From the NCBI GenBank assembly GCA_007132395.1, contig SLOR01000356.1, forward strand, positions 1 to 9,347: a stretch of 9,347 nt of DNA. Direction: 5' to 3'. Both the position numbers and the translations under genes were made by a program. How positions within the stretch are numbered: the stretch's first letter is position 1; the number at the start of each line of letters is the position of its first letter. Shown piece by piece: positions 1-7,211 of this stretch. The notes below the pieces were generated by a model. It was not told where the DNA came from, did not search any database, and saw only the letters and a list, made by a program, of their open reading frames with translations. Origin of the DNA: Bacteroidales bacterium. GTDB lineage: Bacteria; Bacteroidota; Bacteroidia; Bacteroidales; UBA7960.

Positions 1-1636
1 ATTTCTTCTGCAACGATTTAAGCTTATCTACAATATTTTCTGAGGCATCTACGAAAGGGAGAAGGATAAGATCTGCGCCGGCCAGTTCCAGTTCTTTGGC
101 AGTACGCCCATAGTAGGAGGTTACAGCAATTTTCCCTTTATAATTTACCTCACGCAGATAGCTTATCAGTGCCAGATTGATTTGTTTATCGGGCAAGGTA
201 GAAATAACACACTGGCTATCCCGCGGCAGGATTTCCATGAGTTCAGGATCATCCGCATCGCCGTATTGTGCGGCACGTCCTTTTCTGTTCCACCTTTTAA
301 CTGCCCGGGGGTCGAAATCCACCCCAAACACCTTGAAACCATTACCCTCCAGGCTACGAGCTATGTTATTTCCGTAGGTTCCCAGCCCGAAGATTATAAC
401 ATCATATTCTTCTTTTACAATTTTCTCGTCGCCTACCTCCCTGTAGGGGTTGGGCTTTTCAAAAATACGCAGCGCGGGGGCCACGTATTCATAAATCTGG
501 TGCGAGTACATAATCAGGTAAGTAGAAACACCAATGGTGATTAGCCCAACCAGGGTAATCAAGCCCAGGGTTTCTTCGTTGATTTGCCCCATGGATAAAC
601 CCAGGGCAGCAAGAATCAGCGAAAACTCCGAAATTTGCGCCACATTGAGCCCTGAGAGAAATCCGGTCCTTTTACGGTAACCCATTATGCCCAGGATAAT
701 CATTACAATGATGGGATTGCCTATGAGCACAAACAGAGATAAAACAAGAGCTGGTACAATCTGTTCTCCAATGAGGGAAATATCAACCTGACTGCCCAGA
801 TGTATAAAGAAGAAGAGCAACAGGAAGTCGCGCAAGGACACCAGTCTTCCGGATATTACCTCACGGTAAGGTGTTGAGGCAAGGGATATCCCCCCCAGGA
901 ATGCTCCTACTTCCTTACTGAATCCAAGATAATCGCTACCTGCTGCCAGGGCAATTGCCCATGCGAGAGAAAACAGCACCAGCAGCTCTTGTGTACGGGC
1001 CAGCAGCGAAGTTAACCACCGCATCACATACCGGATTAGGATAATAACAAAAATTATCATTCCAACCCCTTTTACCACCACCCATATAATTTCTTCCACG
1101 ATGGAGTAGTCACTTTGGGTACCCATGGCAGAAAGGACAATCATGGCCAGGATTACTACTATATCCTGCACAATAAGAAAGCCGATGGAAATCTGCCCGT
1201 GCAGCGATTGTATCTCCTTTTTGTCGGAAAGAAGTTTAACAATAATAATAGTACTGGAAAAGGTGAGTGCCACTGCGATATATATGCTTGTTACCTGCTC
1301 AAATCCCAGCCACAAACAAATAAAATAACCAAATACCGAAGTAAACAATACCTGCCCGAGACCCGCTGCCAGTGCCACCTTTCCGCTGGTTTTTATTAGG
1401 CTAACATCCAGCTTCAGTCCTACCACAAACAGCAGTACAGCAATTCCCATTTCAGATAAAAGGTGAATTTTTTCGATGGAACGAAGCAGGTCGAGCCCCT
1501 GAGGCCCTACGATTAACCCCACTGCAATAAACGAAACAATAAGGGGTTGCTTCAGTAGTCTTCCAATAAAACCTATACCTACTGCCAGCCCCAGCATGGC
1601 AGCAAACTCCAGAAAAGTATCTCCAAATGACTCCAT
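1..1636 (-). CDS. Kef-type cation:proton antiporter (CPA2) with TrkA-N domain, 3' end outside window
   Basis: A minus-strand frame is open from the ATG at 1636 to the window edge, giving 545 residues without a stop. Residues about 10-385 are a polytopic membrane domain of the monovalent cation:proton antiporter-2 family. It has the early GLIVGP-like turn (residues 40-45), the SSTIIIVK segment (128-134), the conserved Gln-Asp pair (157-158) in the helix after HGQI, and a VGAFLGGISLA helix followed by a YREV/LRDF segment. Residues from about 411 form a Rossmann-type TrkA-N domain with the GLGTYG loop (417-422), the acidic end of beta strand 2 (VDFDP, 439-443) and a YGDADDPELM motif. The family exchanges K+ or Na+ for H+ across the inner membrane, gated by nucleotide or redox ligands on the soluble domain; the ion here cannot be told. 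Relatives are usually 600 residues or more, so a C-terminal piece is missing from the window. The gene lies 87 bases downstream of the suhB-like gene on the same strand. Confidence 0.93.
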   Translation of the reverse strand, partial: MESFGDTFLEFAAMLGLAVGIGFIGRLLKQPLIVSFIAVGLIVGPQGLDLLRSIEKIHLLSEMGIAVLLFVVGLKLDVSLIKTSGKVALAAGLGQVLFTSVFGYFICLWLGFEQVTSIYIAVALTFSSTIIIVKLLSDKKEIQSLHGQISIGFLIVQDIVVILAMIVLSAMGTQSDYSIVEEIIWVVVKGVGMIIFVIILIRYVMRWLTSLLARTQELLVLFSLAWAIALAAGSDYLGFSKEVGAFLGGISLASTPYREVISGRLVSLRDFLLLFFFIHLGSQVDISLIGEQIVPALVLSLFVLIGNPIIVMIILGIMGYRKRTGFLSGLNVAQISEFSLILAALGLSMGQINEETLGLITLVGLITIGVSTYLIMYSHQIYEYVAPALRIFEKPNPYREVGDEKIVKEEYDVIIFGLGTYGNNIARSLEGNGFKVFGVDFDPRAVKRWNRKGRAAQYGDADDPELMEILPRDSQCVISTLPDKQINLALISYLREVNYKGKIAVTSYYGRTAKELELAGADLILLPFVDASENIVDKLKSLQKK

Positions 1637-1723
1637 GTAATCTGCAATAAGTTTTAACGTGTTATGTTGTTGAATTGTAAATACAATAATCCTTTAAAAG
1701 ACAATTAACACCTGCAAAAACAA

Positions 1724-2530
1724 TCAATTTAGTGGCTTTGCAAATGCACTTCTGGCTTTTGCAATAAATTGCTCCCAAACCAGGTCATTGGTAGCCACTA
1801 TTTCTTTCCCGAAAATAAAATTTTCTTTGCCTGAAAAGTCCGTTACTTTACCTCCTGCCTGCTGCACAATGAAACTTCCGGCCGCCACATCATAAGCGTT
1901 AAGTCCATACTCGAAAAAGGCATCAAAACGCCCGCAGGCAACATACGCAAGGTCCACAGCAGCACTTCCCATACGCCTTACGCCATGGGTGTTGTGCAGG
2001 CACCAGGTAAACAGCTCCAGGTATTTTTCAAGGCGGGAATAATCGTGATAGGGAAATCCGGTGGCAAGCAAACTATCCTCCAGTGTTGGCTGTTGCGACA
2101 CCCTGATGGGCTTGCCGTTGAGCCATGCTTCACCCCCACCCCAGGAGTAAAAACATTCATCCAGGTTAATTTCATATACAACACCCAGTACCATTTGCGA
2201 ATCCTTCATCAATGCAATGGAGACACTAAAGCAAGGAACTCCATGGATAAAATTGGTGGTGCCATCCAGGGGGTCAACAATCCACATATATTCCCTGGGC
2301 TGTGTATTCAGGGTATTTTCTTCTGTGATGAAGCCTGCTTCCGGCAAAATCTGCTGCAGCACTTCAACAATCATTTTCTCTGCTGTTTTATCAACATAAG
2401 TAACATAATCGTGGGTTCCCTTGCTTTCCACGTCATGGATTTTTACTTTATGAAGCTCGGCCCGGATAAAGCTCCCGGTTTCTTTGCTTATGTCAATTAC
2501 CTTCTCACACAATACCTTCAAATCCTGCAT
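1724..2530 (-). CDS. suhB: Inositol monophosphatase family protein (SuhB-like)
   Basis: A 268-residue protein of full length for the inositol monophosphatase family, which hydrolyses myo-inositol 1-phosphate and related phosphomonoesters using Mg2+ in the cytoplasm. All metal-site motifs are visible: GFITEE (66-71, Glu70/Glu71), WIVDPLDGTTNF (83-94, with Asp86 and Asp89 as ligands and Thr91 in the phosphate site), and YDVAAG (213-218, Asp214). The last has Tyr where many relatives have Trp. The DYVTYVDKTAE segment (41-51) is the usual N-terminal family motif. The ATG at 2530 has no Shine-Dalgarno sequence ahead of it, as is normal in Bacteroidota. The gene sits 80 bases after mtaB and 87 bases before the antiporter, all on the same strand. 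Bacterial members may act on inositol phosphate, on other sugar phosphates, or as an RNA-polymerase-associated factor (E. coli SuhB). The exact substrate cannot be read from the sequence; the symbol marks family likeness only. Confidence 0.95.
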   Translation of the reverse strand: MQDLKVLCEKVIDISKETGSFIRAELHKVKIHDVESKGTHDYVTYVDKTAEKMIVEVLQQILPEAGFITEENTLNTQPREYMWIVDPLDGTTNFIHGVPCFSVSIALMKDSQMVLGVVYEINLDECFYSWGGGEAWLNGKPIRVSQQPTLEDSLLATGFPYHDYSRLEKYLELFTWCLHNTHGVRRMGSAAVDLAYVACGRFDAFFEYGLNAYDVAAGSFIVQQAGGKVTDFSGKENFIFGKEIVATNDLVWEQFIAKARSAFAKPLN

Positions 2531-2610
2531 AATTCCGATTTATGTTGCGTTTAGATTATACTTTTTCCATATTGACAAATAGATAACTACTATAGAAAAC
2601 CTATTTCATA

Positions 2611-3897
2611 TTAAATCAAATAAACTCCATCTTTATTCAAAAGGTTCAGTTGAACCTTTTCAAGTGCATTCATTTTCGCAGTATCAAAAGGGGTTTTAAC
2701 CTTGATATAATTTTCCGTGAAGCCATACATAAAGCCTTTTATATTCTCTTTTTCCCATAATACCACTGAAGTATGATATTTTTGCGATTCATAGAAAACG
2801 TTTTTCTTGTGCTCTGAAAGCTGATGCATAATTTTACTGCGACGATTTCGTTCAGCGACAGGTACCTGGGTGTCATACTTAACCGCTTTGGTGTTGGCCC
2901 TTTCACTATAAGTAAAAACATGCACATAAGATACATCCAGTTTACGGATAAACTCGTATGATTCTCTGAAAAGATCCTCCGTTTCAGCAGGGAAACCCAC
3001 TATCAGGTCGGCTGCGATACAAGCATGGGGAATCAGCTCTTTAATTTTGCTTACCCTTGAGGCAAACAGCTGCGTGTCATAGCGTCTGCCCATTGCCTTG
3101 AGCACATCATCGGACCCGGCCTGCAGGGGTATGTGAAAATGGGGCATCAACTTGGGGGTTTCTGCCACCAGGGCAATAATTTCATCTGACAGCAGGTCGG
3201 GCTCCACAGAAGAAATACGTATGCGTTCCAGCCCATCCACCTTTACCAACTCCCTGAGAAAGCCCAGGAAGTCTTCTCCGTGTTCTTTCCCAAAATCCCC
3301 GATATTTACCCCCGATAACACGATTTCCTTCATGTTGGTCTGGGCAATCTGCCGGGCGGTATCAATGGTTTGGGCAATGGTATTACTGCGACTGCGGCCG
3401 CGAGCCAGGGGTATGGTGCAATACGAACAAAAATAATCGCAGCCATCCTGTATTTTAAAAAACGAGCGTGTGCGATCGTCCATGGAAAAACTGGGGATAA
3501 AAGTATCCGGTTCGTCAACCGCAATATCTATCTTTTTTTCGCCCGTTTCACCTTTCAGTTGCAGCGTTTTGATGTGTTCAAAAAGATTGAACTTATCTGA
3601 ATTACCCAAAACAATATCAACCCCCGGAATGGTTTTAATTTCTTCGGGGTTAAGCTGCGAAAAACACCCGATAACCGCGATATGGGCATGAGGATTTTTT
3701 TTCATAGCTTGCTTAATCAAAGTTTTGCAGCGCTTTTCGGCATTACGGGTTACTGAGCAGGAGTTGATTACATAAATATCGGCCGCATCATTAAACTCAA
3801 CCTGCTTAAATCCATCATCACCAAACTGACGACTGATAGAAGAGGTTTCACTAAAGTTTAGCTTGCAACCCAGGGTTTGAAAGGCAATTCTTTTCAC
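2611..3897 (-). CDS. mtaB: tRNA (t6A37) methylthiotransferase MtaB
   Basis: A 428-residue radical-SAM methylthiotransferase. The opening FQTLGCKLNFSE, with a Lys after the first Cys, is typical of the MtaB branch rather than MiaB or RimO. The N-terminal UPF0004 domain supplies three cluster Cys (C11, C47 in INSCSVT, C78 in IGCFSQ). The radical-SAM CxxxCxxC triad is C153/C157/C160 in DGCDYFCSYC. A C-terminal stretch from about residue 370 fits a TRAM RNA-binding domain. The enzyme adds a methylthio group to t6A at position 37 of tRNAs reading ANN codons, giving ms2t6A. The start is GTG at 3897: an in-frame TAA lies directly upstream and the conserved core begins at residue 4, so no other start is reasonable. 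It is first of three co-directional genes and is divergent from the NlpE-like gene, with 264 bases between them. Confidence 0.95.
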   Translation of the reverse strand: MKRIAFQTLGCKLNFSETSSISRQFGDDGFKQVEFNDAADIYVINSCSVTRNAEKRCKTLIKQAMKKNPHAHIAVIGCFSQLNPEEIKTIPGVDIVLGNSDKFNLFEHIKTLQLKGETGEKKIDIAVDEPDTFIPSFSMDDRTRSFFKIQDGCDYFCSYCTIPLARGRSRSNTIAQTIDTARQIAQTNMKEIVLSGVNIGDFGKEHGEDFLGFLRELVKVDGLERIRISSVEPDLLSDEIIALVAETPKLMPHFHIPLQAGSDDVLKAMGRRYDTQLFASRVSKIKELIPHACIAADLIVGFPAETEDLFRESYEFIRKLDVSYVHVFTYSERANTKAVKYDTQVPVAERNRRSKIMHQLSEHKKNVFYESQKYHTSVVLWEKENIKGFMYGFTENYIKVKTPFDTAKMNALEKVQLNLLNKDGVYLI

Positions 3898-3939
3898 TTA
3901 AAAGGGATATGATAGGTGGAAAAACTCAGTTTTGTCAAA

Positions 3940-3955
3940 GGGTAAATCATTACCC
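3940..3955. repeat. Short inverted repeat in mtaB 5' region
   Basis: GGGTAA and TTACCC form a perfect 6-bp inverted repeat around a 4-base centre (ATCA). It lies 42-58 bases upstream of the GTG start of mtaB. It could be an operator or a weak leader hairpin; nothing else identifies it, and a repeat of this size can arise by chance. Confidence 0.3.
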
Positions 3956-3963
3956 GATTACTA

Positions 3964-3971
3964 CAAAGTTA
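3964..3971 (-). promoter_or_regulatory. Possible Bacteroidota -7 box for mtaB
   Basis: Read on the minus strand this is TAACTTTG, an exact match to the Bacteroidota -7 consensus TAnnTTTG, 66 bases upstream of the mtaB start. No convincing -33 TTTG is found at the expected distance (about 19-21 bases upstream), so the call is weak. A sigma70-like pair (TTGACA and TATCAT, 18 bases apart) also occurs closer to the gene, but it would leave almost no leader. Confidence 0.25.
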
Positions 3972-4025
3972 CCAAAATATATTTTTACATCTGGGCCAAC
4001 CCCGATTCCTTTCTTAATGCATTTA

Positions 4026-4052
4026 TGTAACTTTATCTGCTGTAACTTTATC
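4026..4052 (+). repeat. Two direct copies of TGTAACTTTATC
   Basis: The 12-base sequence TGTAACTTTATC occurs at 4026-4037 and again at 4041-4052, a 15-base period. Each copy includes TAACTTTA, one base from the TAnnTTTG -7 consensus, and the core GTAACTTT also occurs inverted at 3965-3972. The pair lies 110-136 bases upstream of the NlpE-like start. It may be a repeated regulator site or overlapping promoter-like sequence; its function is not shown. Confidence 0.35.
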
Positions 4053-4061
4053 CTCTACTTG

Positions 4062-4074
4062 TTATCCCGGATAA
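4062..4074. repeat. 13-base palindrome TTATCC-C-GGATAA
   Basis: A perfect 6-bp inverted repeat around a single C, about 88 bases upstream of the NlpE-like start. The shape and size suit a binding site for a dimeric regulator. This is inference only, as no second copy is seen in the window. Confidence 0.3.
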
Positions 4075-4161
4075 AATAGTATAACCGAAACAGAGTTCTT
4101 CAATTTACACATTACATTATCCCTGTAGTAAAATAAATAGCTGACATTTTAAATATTTCTA

Positions 4162-4599
4162 ATGAAAACCCTATTCACAATTCTATCTGCCCTAATCTTA
4201 TTATCAGCCTGCGCACAACAACCCCGTCAAAATGCTGAAGAAGCTACGCAGGAAATTTATCTTCCCGACATGCACACTGCCCGTATTGCCCTTGACTACG
4301 AGGGCACATACCATGGCATTTTGCCCTGTGCCAACTGCGAGGGCATTGAAACAGAAATTACGCTGAAAGACTCGGTGCAATTCATCAAAATAACCCGTTA
4401 CCTGGGAAAAAGCGATGAAGTTTTTGAGCAATCAGGCCGATATTCATGGAACGAACAGGGCAATACCATTTCCCTGAAAGGAGTTGAAAAACCCAACCGG
4501 TATTTTGTGGCAGAAAATGCACTTATACATCTCACCATTGATGATATGCCCATAACCGGCGAACTGGCCGATAAATACAGGCTCCGAAAAACGGAATAA
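4162..4599 (+). CDS. Small NlpE-like lipoprotein
   Basis: A 145-residue lipoprotein. A signal peptide ends in the lipobox LSAC, so Cys17 should be lipidated. The mature part matches the N-terminal domain of NlpE: YEGTYHGILPCANCEGIE (46-63) with the CxxC pair Cys56/Cys59, then TLKD, YLGK, a SGRYSWN stretch and an I-x-L strand, ending in YRLRK. In E. coli, NlpE is an outer-membrane lipoprotein that senses surface attachment and faulty lipoprotein transport and is linked to copper tolerance. This protein has only the N-terminal beta-barrel-like domain, as is common for single-domain members in Bacteroidota, so the sensing role should not be assumed. It stands alone on the plus strand, with a divergent region before it and a strong terminator about 60 bases after it. 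No Shine-Dalgarno sequence is seen; the upstream bases are AT-rich. Confidence 0.88.
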   Translation: MKTLFTILSALILLSACAQQPRQNAEEATQEIYLPDMHTARIALDYEGTYHGILPCANCEGIETEITLKDSVQFIKITRYLGKSDEVFEQSGRYSWNEQGNTISLKGVEKPNRYFVAENALIHLTIDDMPITGELADKYRLRKTE

Positions 4600-4660
4600 G
4601 CTTAAAATTGCCGGTTTCCGGCACCCCTATTTCTAACGGCAGCTCCCGCACTGCCTTATT

Positions 4661-4701
4661 GCGTAAAGTCCAATCCTATCCCGGACTTTACGCTTTTTTT
4701 T
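4661..4701 (+). terminator. Rho-independent terminator after the NlpE-like gene
   Basis: An 11-bp perfect stem, GCGTAAAGTCC (4661-4671) paired with GGACTTTACGC (4683-4693), has an 11-base loop and is followed by eight T (4694-4701). It lies 62 bases after the stop codon at 4599. There is no A-run on the other side, so it should act on plus-strand transcription only. A smaller hairpin, GCCGG-TTT-CCGGC (4610-4622), lies between the stop codon and this terminator. The terminator separates the NlpE-like gene from the surface-protein genes that follow. Confidence 0.9.
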
Positions 4702-4727
4702 GCATCGGGTTAAACCTGTTTTACTAC

Positions 4728-4866
4728 ATACTACAAACTTTAATAGGAATAATTAAGCCTTTTGTGCATTTATTTTTATTTTTTATGAGCCACTTCTTGC
4801 TTTTTTACTGTACTACTTAATAAACGCCTTTTCACAGGCTAAACTTTATAAACCAAATACTACAAA
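4728..4866 (+). repeat. ATACTACAAA repeated in the leader of the surface-gene cluster
   Basis: The 10-mer ATACTACAAA occurs at 4728-4737 and 4857-4866, flanking an AT-rich stretch without a gene. The 8-mer ACTACAAA also occurs at 3960-3967 in the other intergenic region. The second copy ends 5 bases before the ATG at 4872. It may be part of a promoter or leader; in DNA this AT-rich, chance is a real possibility. Confidence 0.2.
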
Positions 4867-4871
4867 TTTTT

Positions 4872-5354
4872 ATGGAAGAAGTAATTAAAACATCAATTCT
4901 GATTATTATTTTATTTCTCATTCCGTTACTGGCACTAAGCCAGGAAAGCATTAATGCCGCAGGGGCCAGTGCAAAAACCGCTGAAGGAAGCATAAGTTTT
5001 TCACTGGGTCAAATAGGTTATAATTCAGCTTACAGTGAATCCGGAAGCATAAATATGGGTGTGCAACAAGCCTACCAGGTGACTACAGTTAGCGTAGATG
5101 ATGAATGGGCCACCGACATCAGCCTGTTCCCCAACCCTGCCATAGACCGGATTTATATTAATACCGATCCTGCTTCAGCTCCCGGCATGAGGTATCAGCT
5201 GTTTGACATGCAGGGTAATCTTTTAAAATCAGGAAGGCTTGAAGATGCCGTTACACCTGTTTCGCTTGGAAGCCTGGCAGCAGCCACCTATTTTATCAGA
5301 ATTACAGACACAAACAGAAAGTCAAAAACATTTCAAATTATAAAAAACAAATAG
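4872..5354 (+). CDS. Small secreted protein with T9SS type A C-terminal sorting domain
   Basis: A 160-residue exported protein. A hydrophobic signal peptide (about residues 7-23, likely cut after ALS before Gln24) is followed by a short domain of about 50 residues with the pattern SINAAGASAKTAEGSISFSLGQIGY and then GVQQAYQV, common at the N-terminus of small Bacteroidota T9SS proteins. Residues 83-160 are a type A sorting domain: LFPNPAIDRIYI (85-96), YQLFDMQGNLLKSG (108-121), a TYFIRI strand, and the basic end KTFQIIKNK. This tail directs proteins through the T9SS translocon across the outer membrane, where it is normally removed and the cargo joined to lipopolysaccharide or released. The cargo is very small, so it could be a structural or adaptor protein. 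The gene is first in a likely three-gene operon; its stop codon is 4 bases from the next start. The Glu-Glu after Met1 is unusual for a signal peptide, but no better start is seen. Confidence 0.88.
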   Translation: MEEVIKTSILIIILFLIPLLALSQESINAAGASAKTAEGSISFSLGQIGYNSAYSESGSINMGVQQAYQVTTVSVDDEWATDISLFPNPAIDRIYINTDPASAPGMRYQLFDMQGNLLKSGRLEDAVTPVSLGSLAAATYFIRITDTNRKSKTFQIIKNK

Positions 5355-5358
5355 TATT

Positions 5359-7164
5359 ATGAGACGATTGTTTGCAACACTTACACTTTTTATTATTGCT
5401 ACTTACGGATTATGGGCTCAGGCACCCGAAAAAATGAGTTACCAGGCAGTATTGCGTGATGCTGGAAATGAAATTATACAAGAGTCATCAGTGGGTATGC
5501 GCATTTCCATCCTGGAAGGCTCGGAAACCGGCACTGTAGTTTATGCTGAAACACACAGCCTGGAAACCAATATTAACGGACTGGTAAGTCTTGAATTAGG
5601 AGCCGGCACTGTGGAAAGCGGAAACTTCGGAGACATTGACTGGTCGTCTGGAATATTTTTTCTGAAAACAGAAACAGACCCGCAGGGTAATCATAATTAT
5701 ACCATTGAAACCATAAGCCAGATGCTTAGTGTGCCCTATGCCTTGTATGCAGAAACCTCAGGCAGCAGCGAACCCGGCCCTGAAGGACCACAGGGACCTG
5801 AAGGACCGGAAGGACCACAGGGACCTGAAGGGCCAGAAGGACCGGAAGGACCAGAAGGACCGGAAGGACCACAGGGCCCCCAGGGAGAGCAGGGACCACC
5901 CGGAGAATCCATATGGACAAGTGATGAAAACGAAGATATCTTTTATGAGGAAGGTAATGTAGGAATCGGCATGGATAGCCCTACTTCTACATTGCAGGTT
6001 TCAGGAACTTTTGCCTCTGGTAACAACAACAATGTTGCATCTGAGAATTACAGCTTCGTAGGGGGTGGCTCAGGCAACAGTGCAGATGGAAACAGTAGTT
6101 TTGTTGCGGGAGGTGTAGGAAATTCCGCCAGCGGTGTCGCAAGCTTTGCAGGCTTAGGTGTTCTGAATGAAGCGGAAGGCAACGCCAGTATGGCCATTGG
6201 TACAAGGGCAAAAGCACTTCACAATGGTACCTTTGTATGGGCTGATTATAGAGCAGCTGACTTTGAGAGCACCAACACGAATCAATTTCTTATACGAGCA
6301 GAAGAAGGTGTAGGTATCGGCACCAATAACCCCGGGCACATGCTTGACGTTGACGGAAATATCCGTGCGCAGGGCAATTTGCTGGCAACCGAAGGGGTGA
6401 ATGCAGATGGCCACTTATCGGTAAATGCCAATGCCTCAGGCAATGTGTCTTACATTCGTTTCAGAGGTACCAGCGGTACAGAGGTACCCAGGTTTTACCA
6501 CCGGGAAAGTGATAACCAGTTTCACTTTTCAGGGATGGATGAAGTGCGTGTCTTTGGCGACCTTTCCACAGGGTCAAGTGGAAGACTCGGCGTAAATGTT
6601 AACAATCCGGAACACGATGTGCAAATCCGGCAAAGATTTGTGCAAACCACGCAGGTACCCAATGGCGCAGGAATCGCATTATACCGGAGTGATATGGACA
6701 ATACCAACTACTGGAACATTTACAACAGTAGTCAATTCCTCTCCTTTGCTCACAACAATGTGAGAAAAAGATACATCAATACCAGCGGAATAGCTGTGGT
6801 AGTTGAGCTAAAAGGACAAACCAAATCAGCCGGTCAGATGGAAAGTATTCTTCCCCGGCTTGAGCAGCTTTCCCTCGCAACATTTGCCTCTAACAAGAGC
6901 GGAAGTAACGAAACCATACCCGGATTTCAAACCCTGGAGGTAGAGCAGCTTTTCCCTGAACTGGTTTTTAGTGAAGAGGGAAGTGAAGCCAGGGGTATTT
7001 CTTACGAATTGTTCTCTGTTGTGGCCATAGGGGCCATTCAAGAACAACAGGAAACAATCCGCAAACTTGAGCAGCAAATAGAATCACTCAAGGAGAAGAA
7101 TCGCAAAATAAATACCCTGAGTCAGGAACTGGAGGAAATAAAAAGACAGATAAACAGTCATTAA
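5359..7164 (+). CDS. Tail-fibre-like surface protein: collagen-like tract, head repeats, S74-like C-terminal region, coiled coil
   Basis: A 601-residue exported protein. Signal peptide residues 1-20 (cut at LWA before Gln21). Residues about 22-136 match a Bacteroidota N-domain that begins PEKMSYQAVLRD and ends SVPYALYAETS. Residues 140-184 are 15 Gly-X-Y triplets. Residues about 200-420 hold three VGIGxxxP-type motifs (201-208, 318-325, 410-417) and glycine/serine-rich repeats (FVGGGSGNSADGN, FVAGGVGNSASG) like those of YadA heads. Residues about 478-560 resemble the S74 intramolecular chaperone domain of phage tail spikes (LK.., ILPRLEQL, PGFQTLEVEQLFPELV at 521-536, SYELFSVV), and residues 559-601 form a coiled coil. 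The whole suggests a trimeric fibre on the cell surface. The Ser-Asp of the S74 SDxRxK motif is absent (VVVELK at 480-485), so self-cleavage is not expected. No T9SS tail or lipobox is present, so its export or anchoring route is unclear. It may depend on its neighbours. Confidence 0.87.
   Translation: MRRLFATLTLFIIATYGLWAQAPEKMSYQAVLRDAGNEIIQESSVGMRISILEGSETGTVVYAETHSLETNINGLVSLELGAGTVESGNFGDIDWSSGIFFLKTETDPQGNHNYTIETISQMLSVPYALYAETSGSSEPGPEGPQGPEGPEGPQGPEGPEGPEGPEGPEGPQGPQGEQGPPGESIWTSDENEDIFYEEGNVGIGMDSPTSTLQVSGTFASGNNNNVASENYSFVGGGSGNSADGNSSFVAGGVGNSASGVASFAGLGVLNEAEGNASMAIGTRAKALHNGTFVWADYRAADFESTNTNQFLIRAEEGVGIGTNNPGHMLDVDGNIRAQGNLLATEGVNADGHLSVNANASGNVSYIRFRGTSGTEVPRFYHRESDNQFHFSGMDEVRVFGDLSTGSSGRLGVNVNNPEHDVQIRQRFVQTTQVPNGAGIALYRSDMDNTNYWNIYNSSQFLSFAHNNVRKRYINTSGIAVVVELKGQTKSAGQMESILPRLEQLSLATFASNKSGSNETIPGFQTLEVEQLFPELVFSEEGSEARGISYELFSVVAIGAIQEQQETIRKLEQQIESLKEKNRKINTLSQELEEIKRQINSH
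5776..5910 (+). repeat. Collagen-like tract of 15 Gly-X-Y triplets
   Basis: Fifteen 9-base units encode GPE or GPQ (12 of 15), then GEQ, GPP and GES at the end. Every X position is Pro except in the GEQ and GES triplets, and the Y position is Glu or Gln in 13 of 15. Pro codons vary (CCT, CCA, CCG, CCC), so the units are not identical DNA copies, but GGACCGGAA and GGACCACAG recur. A triple helix of this make-up would be acidic and without hydroxyproline. It would hold three chains together and act as a rod between the N-domain and the head. Confidence 0.95.
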
Positions 7165-7211
7165 GTCCTTGCAGAATAGTTACAGAATAATTAACATAAA
7201 AAATTAGTAAG

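Noticed and set aside
182..544. Plus-strand open frame of 120 codons
   Set aside because: It is antisense to the antiporter, whose motifs and TrkA-N domain are clear. Its product has no recognisable pattern.
1675..1686. TTGTA-AA-TACAA palindrome between the suhB-like and antiporter genes
   Set aside because: It is 12 bases of AT-rich sequence without a second copy or nearby promoter element; chance is the simplest explanation.
1985..2554. Plus-strand open frame of 189 codons
   Set aside because: It lies antisense to the inositol monophosphatase, whose complete catalytic motifs are on the other strand.
2570..2606. AAATAG/CTATTT inverted repeat downstream of mtaB
   Set aside because: The stem is short and AT-only with a long loop and no T-tract, so it is not a convincing terminator.
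4608..4820. 70-codon plus-strand frame starting at TTG
   Set aside because: It runs through the terminator hairpin and T-tract, and its hydrophobic product reflects T-rich DNA. No domain or start signal supports it.
5776..5910. CRISPR-like or satellite repeat
   Set aside because: The 9-base units are in frame and encode Gly-X-Y triplets without spacers, so they are a protein repeat.
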